The notes under the pieces: generated by a model
The model's input: only the letters and a program-made list of their open reading frames with translations
The model's database searches: none
Told to the model about the DNA's origin: nothing
Made by a program: the position numbers and the translations under genes
Shown: positions 34,145 to 45,400 of the stretch, in pieces
Layout of the letters: every line of letters begins with the position of its first letter
Position numbering within the stretch: the stretch's first letter is position 1
Assembly: GCA_043228905.1 (NCBI GenBank)
Contig: JBHGNT010000012.1
Location: 3,968,001 to 4,032,000 of the forward strand
Reading direction: 5' to 3'
Length of the DNA: 64,000 bases
Origin: Azolla caroliniana
Lineage: Eukaryota > Polypodiophyta

Positions 34145-35245
34145 TCAGTCTTCCTCCAAAATATCGAGCAAACTCCGCTCGAAGGTGTCAAGTGGTGCCT
34201 CTTCCTCCAATTCCTGTTCCTTGCCTGCCTGGTCTCCGACCTCCGGTTGGGTTGGCTGTTCCATAAAAATTTGCTGCTCCGGCTCTGCTTGATTCTGTGG
34301 TGCCGGTGCTTCCTCACCGCTCCGTCCGGGTTCTTCCTGTTCTTCCTCTGTTCCAGGCTCTGTTCTGTTACTAGTGTCGCTTTCTCCGGTCTCGACTGGT
34401 CGGTTCGGTGCGCCTTCTTCCTCTGCTCCGGTGTTTTCCGGTCTCAACTCTTCCTCTTCCCCGGCATCGGTCTGCACCTGCTCTTCTTGATTTTCTTGGA
34501 CCGGAAGTTCTTCTTCGGGTATTCCTTGTCGGGGTTGTTCGGTGTCGGTTGGTTCAGCTTCAGCCGGTCGCTCTCCCTTACTTATAGTGATTGGCGTCGT
34601 TCTTCCCTCGGCTTCCTGTCGTAACCGGTCCTGCTCGTATTTCTCCAACTCCAACTGAGTTGCGAGCTGCCCGTCATCCAACCTCTCTACCAACCCTCGG
34701 ATTTCTTTGAGATGTTCTTCCGCTAAAGCGTAGAAATCCTCCGACAACTCTTCCCAAATGGCAACGATACTTTCTTCATCCATCTTGTAGAACTTGTCAC
34801 CGGTCTTCCTCCGATTCTCGGCATCAGCTCGGAGTGTCTGTAGCTCGGTTGCCTGTTGTGACCACTCCTTCCATAGCTTTCCCGTACTTTCGTTGATGCT
34901 TGCCTGAGCTCGGGTACTCCAACATGACATGATGAGCTTGATCCGGTCAACCCCCGCTTTAGCATGCGCATAAGCTTCTTGCTTTTCCTTCCTTGCCCGT
35001 TTTATAATGTCGGCCATTATCTGAGCCTGGACTTTGTAATCCGCTCTCTGCTTTTCATAGGCACTTTGCAGTTTGTTGAGCGTGAAGGTCGATCTTTCCT
35101 TTTCTTCATTCCGGATCTTGGTCGGATCCAGCTTTTCCCACCTTAGCGCCTCTAATTCCTTCCTTCTCTCCGTCGCTTGGGTTATTTCCGCCGACAATGC
35201 TTCCTTTTTGGCACTGACCTCGTCCATTGTCTTAGCCAGGCCCAA
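34145..35245 (-). CDS. Element J ORF: coiled-coil protein with acidic C-terminus, unknown function
   Basis: 366 residues, minus strand, ATG 35245. Residues 1-220 are rich in Lys, Glu, Ala and Leu without Pro, suggesting a long coiled coil (e.g. KKEALSAEITQATERRKELE). Residues 220-360 are Glu/Pro/Gln-rich and disordered, ending LLDILEED. The frame is open upstream too, broken by one TAG at 35261-35263 after QIEKLKE, so the original start was probably further 5'. It has no zinc knuckle and no protease or RT motif. It could be a highly diverged gag or a captured host sequence; I cannot tell which. Confidence 0.65.
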   Translation of the reverse strand: MGLAKTMDEVSAKKEALSAEITQATERRKELEALRWEKLDPTKIRNEEKERSTFTLNKLQSAYEKQRADYKVQAQIMADIIKRARKEKQEAYAHAKAGVDRIKLIMSCWSTRAQASINESTGKLWKEWSQQATELQTLRADAENRRKTGDKFYKMDEESIVAIWEELSEDFYALAEEHLKEIRGLVERLDDGQLATQLELEKYEQDRLRQEAEGRTTPITISKGERPAEAEPTDTEQPRQGIPEEELPVQENQEEQVQTDAGEEEELRPENTGAEEEGAPNRPVETGESDTSNRTEPGTEEEQEEPGRSGEEAPAPQNQAEPEQQIFMEQPTQPEVGDQAGKEQELEEEAPLDTFERSLLDILEED

Positions 35246-35355
35246 TCGGGTCTTTTTGAGCTATTCTTTCAGCTTCTCTATTTGCCGGTCGTAGTCTGCT
35301 GCCCGTTTCTTGTTGTCCGACTTGGCCTGCCTGGCCGGACTAGCCTCAACACAAG

Positions 35356-35684
35356 TGTCTATCCGACACTTCTCCAAAGGGGTGGTAAGGATTGGATGCT
35401 AGGTTACACGCGTAAGATGATTACACTAAGCACAGACGGTAAAACAATACAAAGACAAAGATAAACACGCAATAAGTATAATTGTATTACTTCCGTAAAG
35501 CATTTACAAATCATCGGATCCTTTTATAGGCATCCGACAAGGTTACAATTGGTGCGCTTAGGCAACCGGCATCCGAATCGGTCCGGATCCGTCCCTCCGA
35601 ATAATAAATATACTATTATTTACTTCCTATTATCCGATCCGACTCCGCCTTCCCACTTGTCCTTGCTCTTTTGACCGGCCAACA
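35356..35684 (-). repeat. Element J 5' LTR
   Basis: 329 bp, matching 33742-34094 apart from a missing segment of about 25 bp. The sequence next to it on the element strand (CTTGTGTTGAGG) is not an obvious primer-binding site. Confidence 0.85.
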
Positions 35685-35689
35685 CAAAT

Positions 35690-37182
35690 CAGTGTGAGGA
35701 TCGCCATAGGATCATTCATCCATACTTCACCGCATCTTAGGATCCCGTTCACCTGCCGCCACCATCCATCTCTCTAGGTCTCACGTCGACTCTCAGGCGA
35801 ACTGTCGGAGTCTCCAGATCGGTGTGAGGATCGTCGTAGGATCACCCTATCCGCGCTCTTCTACCCTTCCTTAGCTCTCTAGCCGCTTCCTTGTCCATAG
35901 CCACTTCTGTCTCGACATCACGGCCCGTGGCTACCCACTTCCGTGCAAGCTTCGACTGTGCTTGCCTTTCTCCCGACTCGACATCCCATGCAACCGTGTC
36001 TAGACATACTCGTCCTCCCAAATCGGTGATCGTCGCTTCATCATCCCCGACCTTGTCCTTGGCCGTTCATTCTCCATGTGTCGAGAAGGCGACTTGTTCC
36101 ACACTTTCCTCGTAATGGCATCATCATACCAAACCTGGCCCTTGCCGAACGGGCTCTACTGCCTCTCCCTTGTCTTCCGTGTCTTGGGCCGGTTTTGGTC
36201 GAACGATCCATGCCAAGATCGTGCTCCATCTGAATCGGAATGCCGACGGGATCGATCCCTGGTCAGGTCGACTTTTGATTCCCCTCCCTTTGGTGCCGCC
36301 TCTCATTTCCTCCTTCTCTATGGTGGCTCCGTCCTCGGCCTCCTCGTAGGCCGTTTCCCATCCATCTTCGTTGGCATCATGCCAAGACTGCTCGCTGCCG
36401 CCTTCCATCTTTCTGGTCTCACATCGGCACACGGGCTCGACTGCCGAAGTCTCCAGAATCAACGTGGAGCGATATTCTCCGCTTCTGACCTCCAACTTGT
36501 TGTCGATCTTCTCCTTGGCGTTCCCACCACCATCTTCCATCTCTCTGGTCTCACGTTGCCACATTGGCGGAATTGTCGATGTCTCCAGAAGCGATGTGGG
36601 GATCGATTCTGTAAATTCGCCCTCCGACGACTTGCCCATAGCCATTGACTCCTCGATGTTGTCGGTGGAATTTATCCCTTCTTTGATAGCACAATCCTCG
36701 CCTTGGATTACTTCTCTAATGTCTGGAGTTTCGGGCAGTGGTGCCCGAAAACGCTGGTCTCTTTCCGAACCCGCAATCGTTGTCTCTCAGAATCCGACCA
36801 CCTCCTGGGCCGGTCATTCTCCGGCGGTACCATGGTACCGTCTTCCAGCCTCCACATGGGCCACATCCGTCTCGTCCGGAAGGCCGACTAGCTATGATTC
36901 TCCGGAATCCGACCGTGTGCCGGATCTCTCTTCTTCGTCGACCATCGCCTTCAAAACCTCGTAGCTTCCTTAACCAAGGCTTCGACATCAAGCTTTGCTG
37001 ATCCTTCTTGTTGCATGCCCAGTTCATGCTGTTATGACGCGTTGTCGCGCGTTATCTTCCCTTTTTCTTTCGCGGACCCCTCCTCATCCAACCATCAACA
37101 TACTCGTTCGATTTCCGACCAATCATCGGTAAGGCCATTTGCTTCGTCGTTGTCTTCAAGCTCAATTCTAATGGCTTCCCGT
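35690..37182 (-). pseudogene. Element C internal region: degenerate repeats and gag remainder
   Basis: Minus strand. Repeated stretches such as ETSTIPPMWQRETREMEDG and ETSAVEPVCRCETRKMEGG (36400-36600) parallel the VLEAPAVGPSAGVRPRATGG units of element E, so C and E are one family. At 37055-37182 EAIRIELEDNDEANGLTDDW then WSEIERV continues the gag frame broken by D: VDRVE plus REAIRI corresponds to DALDREKVG in element D gag. No pol motifs. Confidence 0.65.
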
Positions 37183-37748
37183 CGTCATGAAGAAAACCGG
37201 CCATAGGCGGAATCGGACAAAAAGGCACATGAACCGGCTCTTACACGGATGGACGCGTGAATTGAGATTTTGATATTGATTCATAAATGGATCGGCTGAT
37301 GTAAATACGAAGTAGTACACATTTATTAGGGGATTGTGCGTATCTCTGTCAGAAGGGATAGGGAATAACGCGATTTGACTAGGGGAAAAGGGGCACCCCC
37401 CCCTTTTGGGAACTATTTTAAGGAGACGAGAGAAGGAAGAGAGGGGTATCACACGTTGGCGAGGACAAAGTGCTGCTGCAAAACCGAGTGCCGAGCTCTC
37501 TCTCCTCGAATCGTCGTTCTCTGCGGGTGTTGGGAGTTCGCGGCCTCTGCTTCATGGACAGCCTGTGTGCTTCTAGCAGAGTCTCTCCCCTTCCCCTTCC
37601 CCCTTTTGTTTTCTTCGAGTCGTGTGGCTGTCGTCGGTGTTCGTGAGTAGGACCCCGTCTCGGGTCTGTTACTGGGCTGCCGGTTGTAAGCTATTGACTA
37701 TAGTAATTGGATTCTTGTTTTCCTTGCTCTTAATCTCTCTCTGTGTAC

Positions 37749-37794
<46 letters not shown>

Positions 37795-37854
37795 TTGGTC
37801 CGAGACCCCCATGGTCCCACCTCTTTCTACATGCACGCGCGTAACAACGCGACA
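37183..37854 (+). repeat. Element D 5' LTR
   Basis: 672 bp, CGTCATGAAG (from TGTCRTGAAG) to AACGCGACA. It carries a (CT)n tract at 37755-37791 and the box CGAGACCCCCATGGTCC near 37800. The 3' LTR lacks about 60 bp present here (about 37410-37470, GGAACTATTTTAAGGAGACG onward), which may include the promoter. Confidence 0.88.
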
Positions 37855-37856
37855 TA

Positions 37857-37875
37857 TTTGGTGAACCCGACGTGA
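37857..37875 (+). other. Element D putative primer-binding site
   Basis: TTTGGTGAACCCGACGTGA lies two bases after the LTR. It is conserved with small changes in E (45359), F (50313), G (57406) and I (63378), and on the minus strand in C (44642-44661). TGGTGAACC would pair with a tRNA ending GGTTCACCA. I could not name the tRNA. Confidence 0.7.
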
Positions 37876-37899
37876 ACAGGGCAGCAAAGGAGTCGAAAG

Positions 37900-39321
37900 A
37901 TGAGGGGATCGGAGCTAGCAGAGGCAATGGCGGTAGCCGTCGATCGGCTGGTAAGCGCCCGTGAGGGGACGGGTATCGTCGACAGGGCCATCGAATCGAT
38001 CGTTGGCACTATAGGCCGGTTCGGAGGGAAAGATGCCACAAGTTATTTGGAGGCTTACCGGGCCGAAATGATCATGAGGGATATCTCGATGGACAGGCGG
38101 CTGTCCGGATTCCCTCGGGTGGTGACGCCGAGCATCCACGCGGAGGTGCTCGAGGTGCTGGCCGGATGCCAGACTTGGGAGGAGTTCGAGCTACGGCTCC
38201 TCGAGAAGTACAGGTTTGACGACTCGCTTCGGCTGTCGAGGCGGGACTTCATGGCGTGGGTGGAAAGCCCCGGAAAAGGGAGGAACACGTCGGTGCTCCT
38301 CCAGGAGTTCGAAAAACGGTTCGCGCGGTTGTCGACGCTGGACCGGACAGTGCTCGAAACGAGTCGAGTACTACTGTTTGTCAAGTCGGTGGACGCGCTC
38401 GACAGGGAAAAGGTGGGTCCCCTATTGGAAACGGATGAAGGGCTCACGGTAGACTGGGCCGTGGTAAAATGGGTCTGCAGCCATTTCGACAAACGGCGCG
38501 ATTGGAGCGACAGAAGCTCGTTGGGGTCAGGGCCGGTCCCGTGGAGGAGGCTCGAGGAGCCGGTATCGGTGCCGGCCAGTAGGAAGGAAGAGACCCGAAT
38601 CTGGCTAGAGTCGGGGTCATCATCGAAGGACGTGGTCAGAGGCCCATCTGGAGGAGCGGCTCTGGAGGAGCTGACACAGATGGTGCGGGACCTGCAGATC
38701 GCACAGGCCCGGAGAGACAGCGGCGAACAACCTCGCGACCGGAGGCCGCCGGCTGGGCAACGGTGCATGTGGTATGACATGATCGGTCACATTCGTAAGG
38801 ATTGTGTGGATTTCGCTGACGCGCTCAAGACCAACGTGGTGTACCTCTGGAACGAGTGGGTGCATGCGAGCGAGACCCGGAGAGCCCTAGAACTAAATAC
38901 GGGGCACGGTGGAATGAAGAGGTTGATGGAAGAGGCCGCGTCACGGCACGTTGAAGCCGTTAACTACTCAGTGTCGGTGGGAATTTGGGTCGGGGGTGAT
39001 GAGACCCGGAAGGCGAAGGACTCCGGATTCTGGCCGCTAGTGCTAGAAGGCATCTCTAGAGTTCGGCTGAAGAAGGAAGAGGCGGACCGCGTGGAACAGC
39101 GGGTCCAGGAGGTCACCGGTTGGAACGATCCGGTCGAAGAGAAAATGGGCTTCGTAGAAGCCGCTTGCCAGAACTACAAGGTTCTGGTGGAAGACAAACG
39201 GGCAGGGAAGACTAGAAGGGTCGGTCCCCCGCAGAGGTATGAGACCCGGTTCGGACCGAAACCGACGGTGCCGGCAACCCAGGTGCGCCGGACGGAAAGA
39301 AGCAGGCGGGGTTTCGGTTGA
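37900..39321 (+). pseudogene. Element D gag
   Basis: 473-residue frame from ATG 37900 (MRGSELAEAMAVAVDRLVSA). FGGKDATSYLEAYRAEM, LLEKYRFDDSLRLSRRDFM and VLLFVKSVDALDREKVG are shared with F, G and I. The zinc knuckle reads CMWYDMIGHIRKDC, so the second Cys is Tyr; F has CVWCDATRHAQREC. After FGPKPT a one-base change shifts the frame, and TGA ends it at 39321. The true continuation (GFRLSTEIERTT) is in the protease frame from 39318. Confidence 0.88.
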
Positions 39322-40037
39322 GCACCGAAATCGAAAGGACCACAGACCTGCGAAAGGTCCTGGAGGAACGTATCCTCGACAACAAAGTGGAGTTGTCGTT
39401 GAGGGAAGTGCTCGGGATCGTAGACTTAGTGAAGTGGAAAAGGTTGTCGACGGAGCCGGAACCGGAGAAGCCGGTGGAGGTGCGGACCACGCACTTGGAA
39501 GACGCGGCCCTAGAAGACGAGTTGGCGGAAAGCCACTACACGAAGCCGCATTGGGCTAGGGCAACTACGGAAACCCCTGTACGAATCGGCAACGTTCCGG
39601 AACCGGTGGTGGCCTTGGTAGACCATGGATCCGAAATCAACCTGATGTCCATGGATTTCTACAAGAAGGGTAAATTGCCGATCAACACCAAGCATGGCTG
39701 GAAAATACAGGCAGCGATGCGCGCCACGGAAGAACTACATGGAGCCTGTCCGAACGTACGGGTGAAAATCGGCGATGTCGAGATCGACCATCACTTCTTC
39801 GTGCAAGAGACGTCCTTGCATCTAGTTATAGTAGGAGAGCCATACATCACGGCGGCACGGATGGAGACCAAGGTGCTGGACAATGGTTTAGCCTATGCAA
39901 GAGTCAAGAGCCAGGACGGGCGTCACTCGGTCCAGTTCCTAATGGTGCGACCAAACCATGAGCGTAACCGCGAGGCCCTCGGCGGCGAAACCCGAGGGAA
40001 TTTTAGAGAGGGCTATCAAGGCGTGGGGCCGCGATAG
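39318..40037 (+). pseudogene. Element D protease region
   Basis: Aspartic protease with VALVDHGSEINLMSMDFYKK (Asp codon 39621-39623), then INTKHGWKIQAA, HFFVQET and GEPYITAARMETKVLDNG. The active-site triplet is DHG, not DSG or DTG. The same DHGSEIN is in F (52083) and G (near 59142), so it is ancestral rather than damage. The frame runs on to GYQGVGPR because a T is missing from the slip site seen in F and G. Confidence 0.85.
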
Positions 40038-43000
40038 TCCGGACACCCGGGAAAAACCCCACAAATGTACAGTACGGAAGAAGACCTGTACCATAGGTAG
40101 GAAATTTTGGTTCTCCAACAACGGAGGTTGTACTCTGGCCAGTGTCAACGGCCGGGAAAGGAAGCGAGCGGAGGAGCGGCTCAGGGGATGCAGAGTCCTC
40201 TTCCCCGACGAAGACATCAGCGGCGCCGTGGAGGCGGTCTCTTTTGACGACACCTTGGGCGACTTGCGAAAGGTGATCGGTGAAGACCTTAGAGAAGACC
40301 GGACCGTTCTAGTAGGTTTGATTTGAATGTACATAGTCATCGCGGACTTCAGGGAAAGGATCGTGTCGGATCGGGCGGCCCGCGTGGATACAAAGTACAA
40401 GACTGTGGACCGGAAGGTGAGGCCGGTCGCGGCACCCTTGCTGGAGGGCAGCGAGGAGCGGATAAAAGGGATCGTGTCGGACCCGAGTTTATGGAATCCG
40501 GCTGGCACAGGGCACCGGTTCACCGACATAACGCTACGGGAGCTCAAGGTTGGTGGGGGTGGCTTTCTACTACCGGCAGAGCAGAATAGGTTTCGGAGAA
40601 TGCTCGGAAGGCATGGGAAAGCCTTCGCGTTCTCGCCGGAGGAGATCGGGTGTGTGGACCTGACGATCGTCGAACCGATGGTGATCTTCACGGTACCGCA
40701 TGTACCGTGGAATCTCAAACCAATTCTAGTGCCGAGAGCTCACATCCCGAAGTTGATGGAGCTTCTAAAGCAAAAGGTGGAGATGGGCATCCTCGAACCG
40801 TCGAGTGCCCCGTACTCGAATCGTGGTTTATGGTGCCGAAGAAGAATGGCACGTTGCGCTTCATTCAGGACCTGCAACCGGTCAACAAGGTGACCATCCG
40901 TAACACAGGAATCGGACCGACCATAGACGAGTTTGGGGAGGCCTTCGCTGGAAGGTTGATCTATTCGGTCGGTGACTTATACTCAAGGTACGACCAATTC
41001 CAGCTAGCCGTGGAAAGCAGGGATATCACGACGATGCGAACTCCTCTCGGCCTAGAACGGATGTGAACCCTACCACAAGGCGAGACAAATTCGGTGGCGC
41101 ATATGGTGAACGCAATGAACAAGGTGCTAAGGGACTGCATCCCGGACATCACCATGCCGTTCTTGGACGACATCCCGATAAAGGGGTGTCCGGTGGATGA
41201 TGCAGACGAGACTGTCGGGCCAGACGGATGTCGGAGGTTCGTCGTGAGAAGGTGCTGCAGAGGCTCGAAAACGCACGACTCACCTTCTTCGGAGAAAAAT
41301 CGGCGTTCGGGCAGTCAAAGATCTTAGTGGTCGGACACCTGTGTGGGCCCTACGATAGGAAACCGACTTCGGCAAAGGTAGAGGCCATCTCAGCGATGAG
41401 GGATGATTGCGGGTCGGTCACGGAGGTCCGCAGATTCTTGGGAGCATGTGCGTTCTACCACATTTGGATTCCACACTACGCACATGTTGTGGAGCCTCTC
41501 TACGGGCTATTAAAGAAAGGGTGTGGGTTCGAGTGGAGGATGGAGCACACGAAGTCGGTCCGGAGACTAAAGGAGGCGCTTACGGTAGCGCCAGCCCTCC
41601 GTAAAGCGGTTTACGACAAGGGTGTCCCCATTTGCGTGACGGTGGACACGAGCCCGACTGGGATCGGGTGGGTAATCAGTCAGGAGGACAAGGACGGCGT
41701 ATGATTCCCGATCCGGTTCGGGGTGAAGGTATTGAGCAAGCGGCAACGGGGATACGCCCAAGTTAAGCGGGTATCGTTTCAGCAGTCAAAGTCGATAAGG
41801 ACTATCTGATCGGGACAAAGGTGATCATCAAGACGGACTACTTGCCGATACTCAGCATGGTTTCCAGATGCGTGACATTGGACCTAGCAATGCTCCGGTG
41901 GATAGCGTACATTAAGTCCCTGAACCCGGAGATACGGCACATCTCTAGAAAGGACAATGCCATGGCCAACATGCTTTCGAGAGCGAGGTTCAACGACGAA
42001 GACGACATGGTTTCGGATGACGAAGAAGTCGGCGAGGACTTCTTCGAGTCGGCTAACGTAACGACGGGGAAAAAGGACATTCCGGTGCTTAATGAATTTG
42101 ACGAAAGCAAGTACGACGGGGAGTGGCTCCAAATCGGGAGGTTCCTATAGACGATGACGCCGGACGCAGCAAGGATGAGGCAAGAGGCGAGCCGGGTACG
42201 GAAGAAGGCGTATCGATTCTTCCTGCGGGACGAGTGCATATGGAGGCACCCAAAGAAGAGAAACGACATCCCGCTTCGAGTAGTGGCAAAGAAAGAAGAA
42301 CAGGAGGAACTACTGGCGGCATTTCACGAGAGTTCCTGGGCCGGGCACCGCGGAACGTGGGCCACGTTCGAGAAGCTGAAGGAGAAGTACTGGTGGTCGG
42401 GGTTGTACCAGGACGTGCATCGGTTCGTAACGACTTGTGAAAGCTGTTAGATGCACTCCGTATTCTGACATAGGGACGAGTTGCACTCGACTTACCCGCC
42501 TGCGGTCCATTTCAAGTGGATGGTGGACTTGGTGACGATGCCGATGGGAATAGGACAGATGTGATACCTGGTGCTTGCATGGGAAGACTTAACGAACCAG
42601 GTGGAAGGCCATGCACTACAGAACAAGACAACCGCGGCGGTATGCCGGTTCCTGATCGAAGAGGTAGTGTGTCTGTACGGGTGCGTCGGGAGGATCTTGG
42701 CGGACCGGGTAGAGCTGGATGTGTGAGAAGCTGAGGAGTTATTCGACCTGTTGGGCGTCAAACTCTCCCTCACTGTGACGTACAATCCGGAGGCGAACGG
42801 GAAGGTAGAACGTGGGCATGGGCCGATCGTAAAGGCGTTGGTGCGTGCATGCGGAGGGTAGGTCGGGAATTGGCCGCAGCTCCTTCCTTACGCACTATGG
42901 GCAGACCGAACTACGCACAGTTTGATGACAAGGTTTATGCCAGTAGAGCTGATGTACGGACAGAAGCTGATCATGCCGGTGGAACGGACGGTTTCTTCAT

Positions 43001-43461
43001 GGGCGGCGGTAGATTGGAAGGACGAGATGAGCCGGGAGGAGTTGCTGGCGGCGCGGATTTGGCAACTCAAGCGGAGGCCGGAGGACACAAAAAGGGCGAA
43101 GGAAAAGCTGCGGGCGGCAAGGGAGCGGAACAAGACCCGGTTCAACCGGACACACTGGTTGCGACCAAAGAAGATCGAGAAAGCAAATTGGGTCTTGGTG
43201 TACGACAACAGCCTCGACAATCAGCACAAGGCGGTGCGGAAGTTTGCTAGTACGTGGTTCGAGCCCTACACGGTGACGAGCGCGAACGACAACGGCACGT
43301 ACCACCTCGCGGAACTCGACGGGACACGGCTAGCAATGCCGGTTGGAGGGAAGTGGATCAAAGCGTTCAAGAAGCGGTTTGAAGACGAGTCGGAGTCTGC
43401 GAGCGGGAGCGACAACAACGATCGGTTCGGGCCCAGCGGAGAATCGGAGAGCAAAAAGTGA
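40000..43461 (+). pseudogene. Element D pol: RT, RNase H, integrase
   Basis: Starts RAIKAWGRDSPD, then IADFRERIVSD. RT: VPKKNGTLRFIQDLQPVNKV, YDQFQLAVESRDITTMRTPL and FLDD at 41160-41171 in MPFLDDIPIKG, where most retroelements have YXDD. Connection VTEVRRFLGACAFYHIWIPH. RNase H VTVDTSPTGIGW (41640) and SRKDNAMANMLSR. Integrase HESSWAGHRGTWA, FKWMVDLVTMP, ADRVELD and NPEANGKVERGHGPIVKAL. C-terminus LDNQHKAVRKFASTWFEPY and GKWIKAFKKRFEDE, stop 43459-43461, no chromodomain. Frameshifts near 40840 and 41240, and stops at 40324, 41064, 42448 and elsewhere, disable it. Confidence 0.88.
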
Positions 43462-43511
43462 AGCCGGTTTTCTTCGGTATCTACCCGTCTCTGGCGCATG
43501 CCGGTGGATGC

Positions 43512-43530
43512 TCGGTTTGGTGGGGGTGGA
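43512..43530 (+). other. Element D polypurine tract
   Basis: CGGTTTGGTGGGGGTGGA-type sequence ends at the 3' LTR. The same G-rich string precedes the LTR in E (48931-48948), C (minus strand) and, changed to TTTAATGCGGGTGGA, in F. Confidence 0.8.
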
Positions 43531-44043
43531 TGTCGTGAAGAAAACCGGCCACAGGCGGAATCGGACAAAAAGGCGAACGAACCGGCTCTTACACGGACGG
43601 ATGTGTGAATTGAGATTTTGATATTGATTCATAAATGGATCGGTTGATGTAAATACTAAGTAGTACACATTTATTAGGGGATTGTGCGTATCTCTGTCAG
43701 AAGGGACAGGGAATAAAGCGATTTAACTAGGGGAAAAGGGGCACCCCCCCCCTTTTGGGACGAAGTGTTGCTACAGAACCGAGTGCCGAGCTCTCTCTCC
43801 TTGAATTGTCGTTCTCTGCGGGTGTCGGGAGTTCGCGGCCTCTGCTTCGTGGACAACCCGTGTGCTTCCAGCAGAGTCCCTACCCTTCCCCTTCCCCCTT
43901 TTGTTTTCTTCGAGTCGTGTGGCTGTCGTCGATGTGCGTGAGTAGGACCCCGTGTCGGGTCCGTTACCGAGCTGCCGGTTGTAAGCTATTGACTATAGTA
44001 ATCGGATTCCTGTTTTCCTTGCTCTTAATCTCTCTTTGTGTAC

Positions 44044-44086
<43 letters not shown>

Positions 44087-44145
44087 TGGTCCGAGACCCC
44101 CGTGGTCCTGCCTCTATCTACACGTACGCGCGTAACAACGCGACA
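43531..44145 (+). repeat. Element D 3' LTR
   Basis: 615 bp, TGTCGTGAAGAAAACCGG to ACGCGACA. Similar to the 5' LTR but lacking about 60 bp after the C run near 43758. (CT)n at 44050-44084. Confidence 0.88.
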
Positions 44146-44625
44146 CCATTCCACTCGGTCAATCAACCTAATGAACAATAGGACTTTGTCCACCCCCACC
44201 AGTCTTTGTTCCCGCTCTGGTAGCCGAGTAAAGCGCTGCTCAAACTCCTGTAATGCCTTCATTGCGCCCCGGTGGGTCTTCACTGATGCTACCGATTAGT
44301 CGAAGTCATGCCATCCCCGGCTTTTCGGCCATCCTCTGTATGCCTGTAGGAGTGCCTCTTCGAAGGCCTCCCACAAACTATGAGCTTCACGGAACTCCTT
44401 TACTTCCATGTGCATACGGACAACTATGAGCCTCAATGCCTCGTCTATGCCTTGCACTTCCATTTCTACTTTGTAAGCTTCGAAGTAGAATGGGACTTTG
44501 TCCCCGTTGAAATGACCAACTCTTTCGACCGCTTGTCGTGCCGCTTCTCGACTCATTGTCACTCGTCCGAACTCCATCACCACTTCGGCCACCATCTCCG
44601 TGAAGTCATTGTCTTCGGACTCCAT
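44146..44625 (-). pseudogene. Element C gag N-terminal part
   Basis: Minus strand from ATG 44625 (MESEDNDFTEMVAEVVMEFG). Shares AARQAVERVGHFNGD, FYFEAYKVEM and FEEALLQAY with element E gag, and EFEQRFTRLPEREQRL with VLLFIRLIDRVE with D/F gag. A stop follows HDFD. It ends where D is inserted and resumes at 37182. Confidence 0.8.
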
Positions 44626-44641
44626 CTTCCCTTGCTACCCT

Positions 44642-44830
44642 TTCACGCAGGGTTCAACAAAGATGTCGTGGAAATCCGCGAGTACGTGTCGGATCCGGGT
44701 AGGACCACTAGGATCTTGGACTGGGAAGAGATGGGTTTCCGGACGGTCGAGCTCTCTAGAGATGGATATGCCATCGAGACACCGGCCGGAGTAGTTCCGG
44801 ATGCGACCTAGAGACAACCGATCCGGACGC
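44642..44830 (-). repeat. Element C 5' LTR, terminal piece, and primer-site region
   Basis: 44642-44661 reads on the minus strand TTTGTTGAACCCTGCGTGAA, a variant of the group primer site. From 44664 the LTR end aligns with 31249-31410. At 44830 element E interrupts it. The next part, 49479-49503, matches 31412-31436 (GGAATACGACCGAAACGCGT), after which element G interrupts it. Confidence 0.82.
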
Positions 44831-45356
44831 TGTCGTGAAGATTTCCAGCAATAGTGTGAAACCGGGGTGGAATGGGCAAATCGGTGGAGTGCAACATGTG
44901 CACGTGTATACTAGGAAATGGTGTGTAGAAAGAAGAGGGGAATTTTATCCCAAATTGTAAGGTCCCCCCTTCCTTGGGCTATAAAAGGAAGGGAGGGGTA
45001 ACTTATGAGGGGTTACCTATTTTGAGGGAGAGAGGCATACCACTTAGGTCGAGGGTTTCCTATTCGGTTTTATGGTTTCGGTTAGGGTTTTCTTCTTGGG
45101 TTTTCCTTTAGGGTTTTCTTATAGTCGTTTGGTGCGGCCATGGCAGCCACCATTGTTGTAATCATTCGCTTGTTTTTAATATAGCTTGTTGTGGATCTTG
45201 CTTCCATCTATTTTGGTCTACGCTTATGTGCTACTTTTCATCTTCTCATCCGGTGTTAAGCTTCCATTTCTTATATCTTATTCTTTCTCCTCTACTCCCT
45301 AGTCCAAGACCCCCGTGGTCCCGCCCTTCAACACGCACGCGCGTAACAACGCGACA
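44831..45356 (+). repeat. Element E 5' LTR
   Basis: TGTCGTGAAGATTTCC to AACGCGACA. TATA box in gggctataaaaggaagg near 44982, inside a short inverted repeat (CCTTCCTT / AAGGAAGG). Box CCAAGACCCCCGTGGTCC near 45303. Confidence 0.92.
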
Positions 45357-45400
45357 TCTTTGGTGAACCCAACGTGAAGAGGCGGCAAGGGAGGACGGAG

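Larger units (their letters stand above)
33742..35684 (-). mobile_element. Element J: small LTR element with a coiled-coil ORF
   Basis: 1943 bp inside element C. LTRs 33742-34094 and 35356-35684 run TGTTG or TGTCT to CCAACA and are flanked by CAGAT (33737-33741) and CAAAT (35685-35689), a 5-bp duplication with one change. A minus-strand TATA box (CCTATAAAAGG) lies in each LTR. The interior of about 1.26 kb holds only one ORF, with no pol. Size resembles TRIM or TR-GAG elements. Confidence 0.8.
37183..44145 (+). mobile_element. Element D: coding Ty3/gypsy element of the TGTCGTG group
   Basis: 6963 bp inserted in element C gag. Flanks CCGT (37179-37182) and CCAT (44146-44149) are a 4-bp duplication with one change. 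Removing D plus one copy restores DRVEREAI in element C gag. It encodes gag, PR, RT, RNase H and integrase without a chromodomain. Stops and frameshifts disable it. Confidence 0.9.

Noticed and set aside
34145-35245. Host gene for a coiled-coil protein
   Set aside because: It lies wholly between paired LTRs with a flanking duplication, so it belongs to element J. Host origin of the sequence stays possible.
38055-38780. 241-codon minus-strand open frame
   Set aside because: Exact shadow of the element D gag, which has family motifs on the plus strand.
31249-44830. Element C as a coding gypsy element
   Set aside because: After removing J and D, about 3.5 kb of interior remains with no protease, RT or integrase motif in any frame I read.
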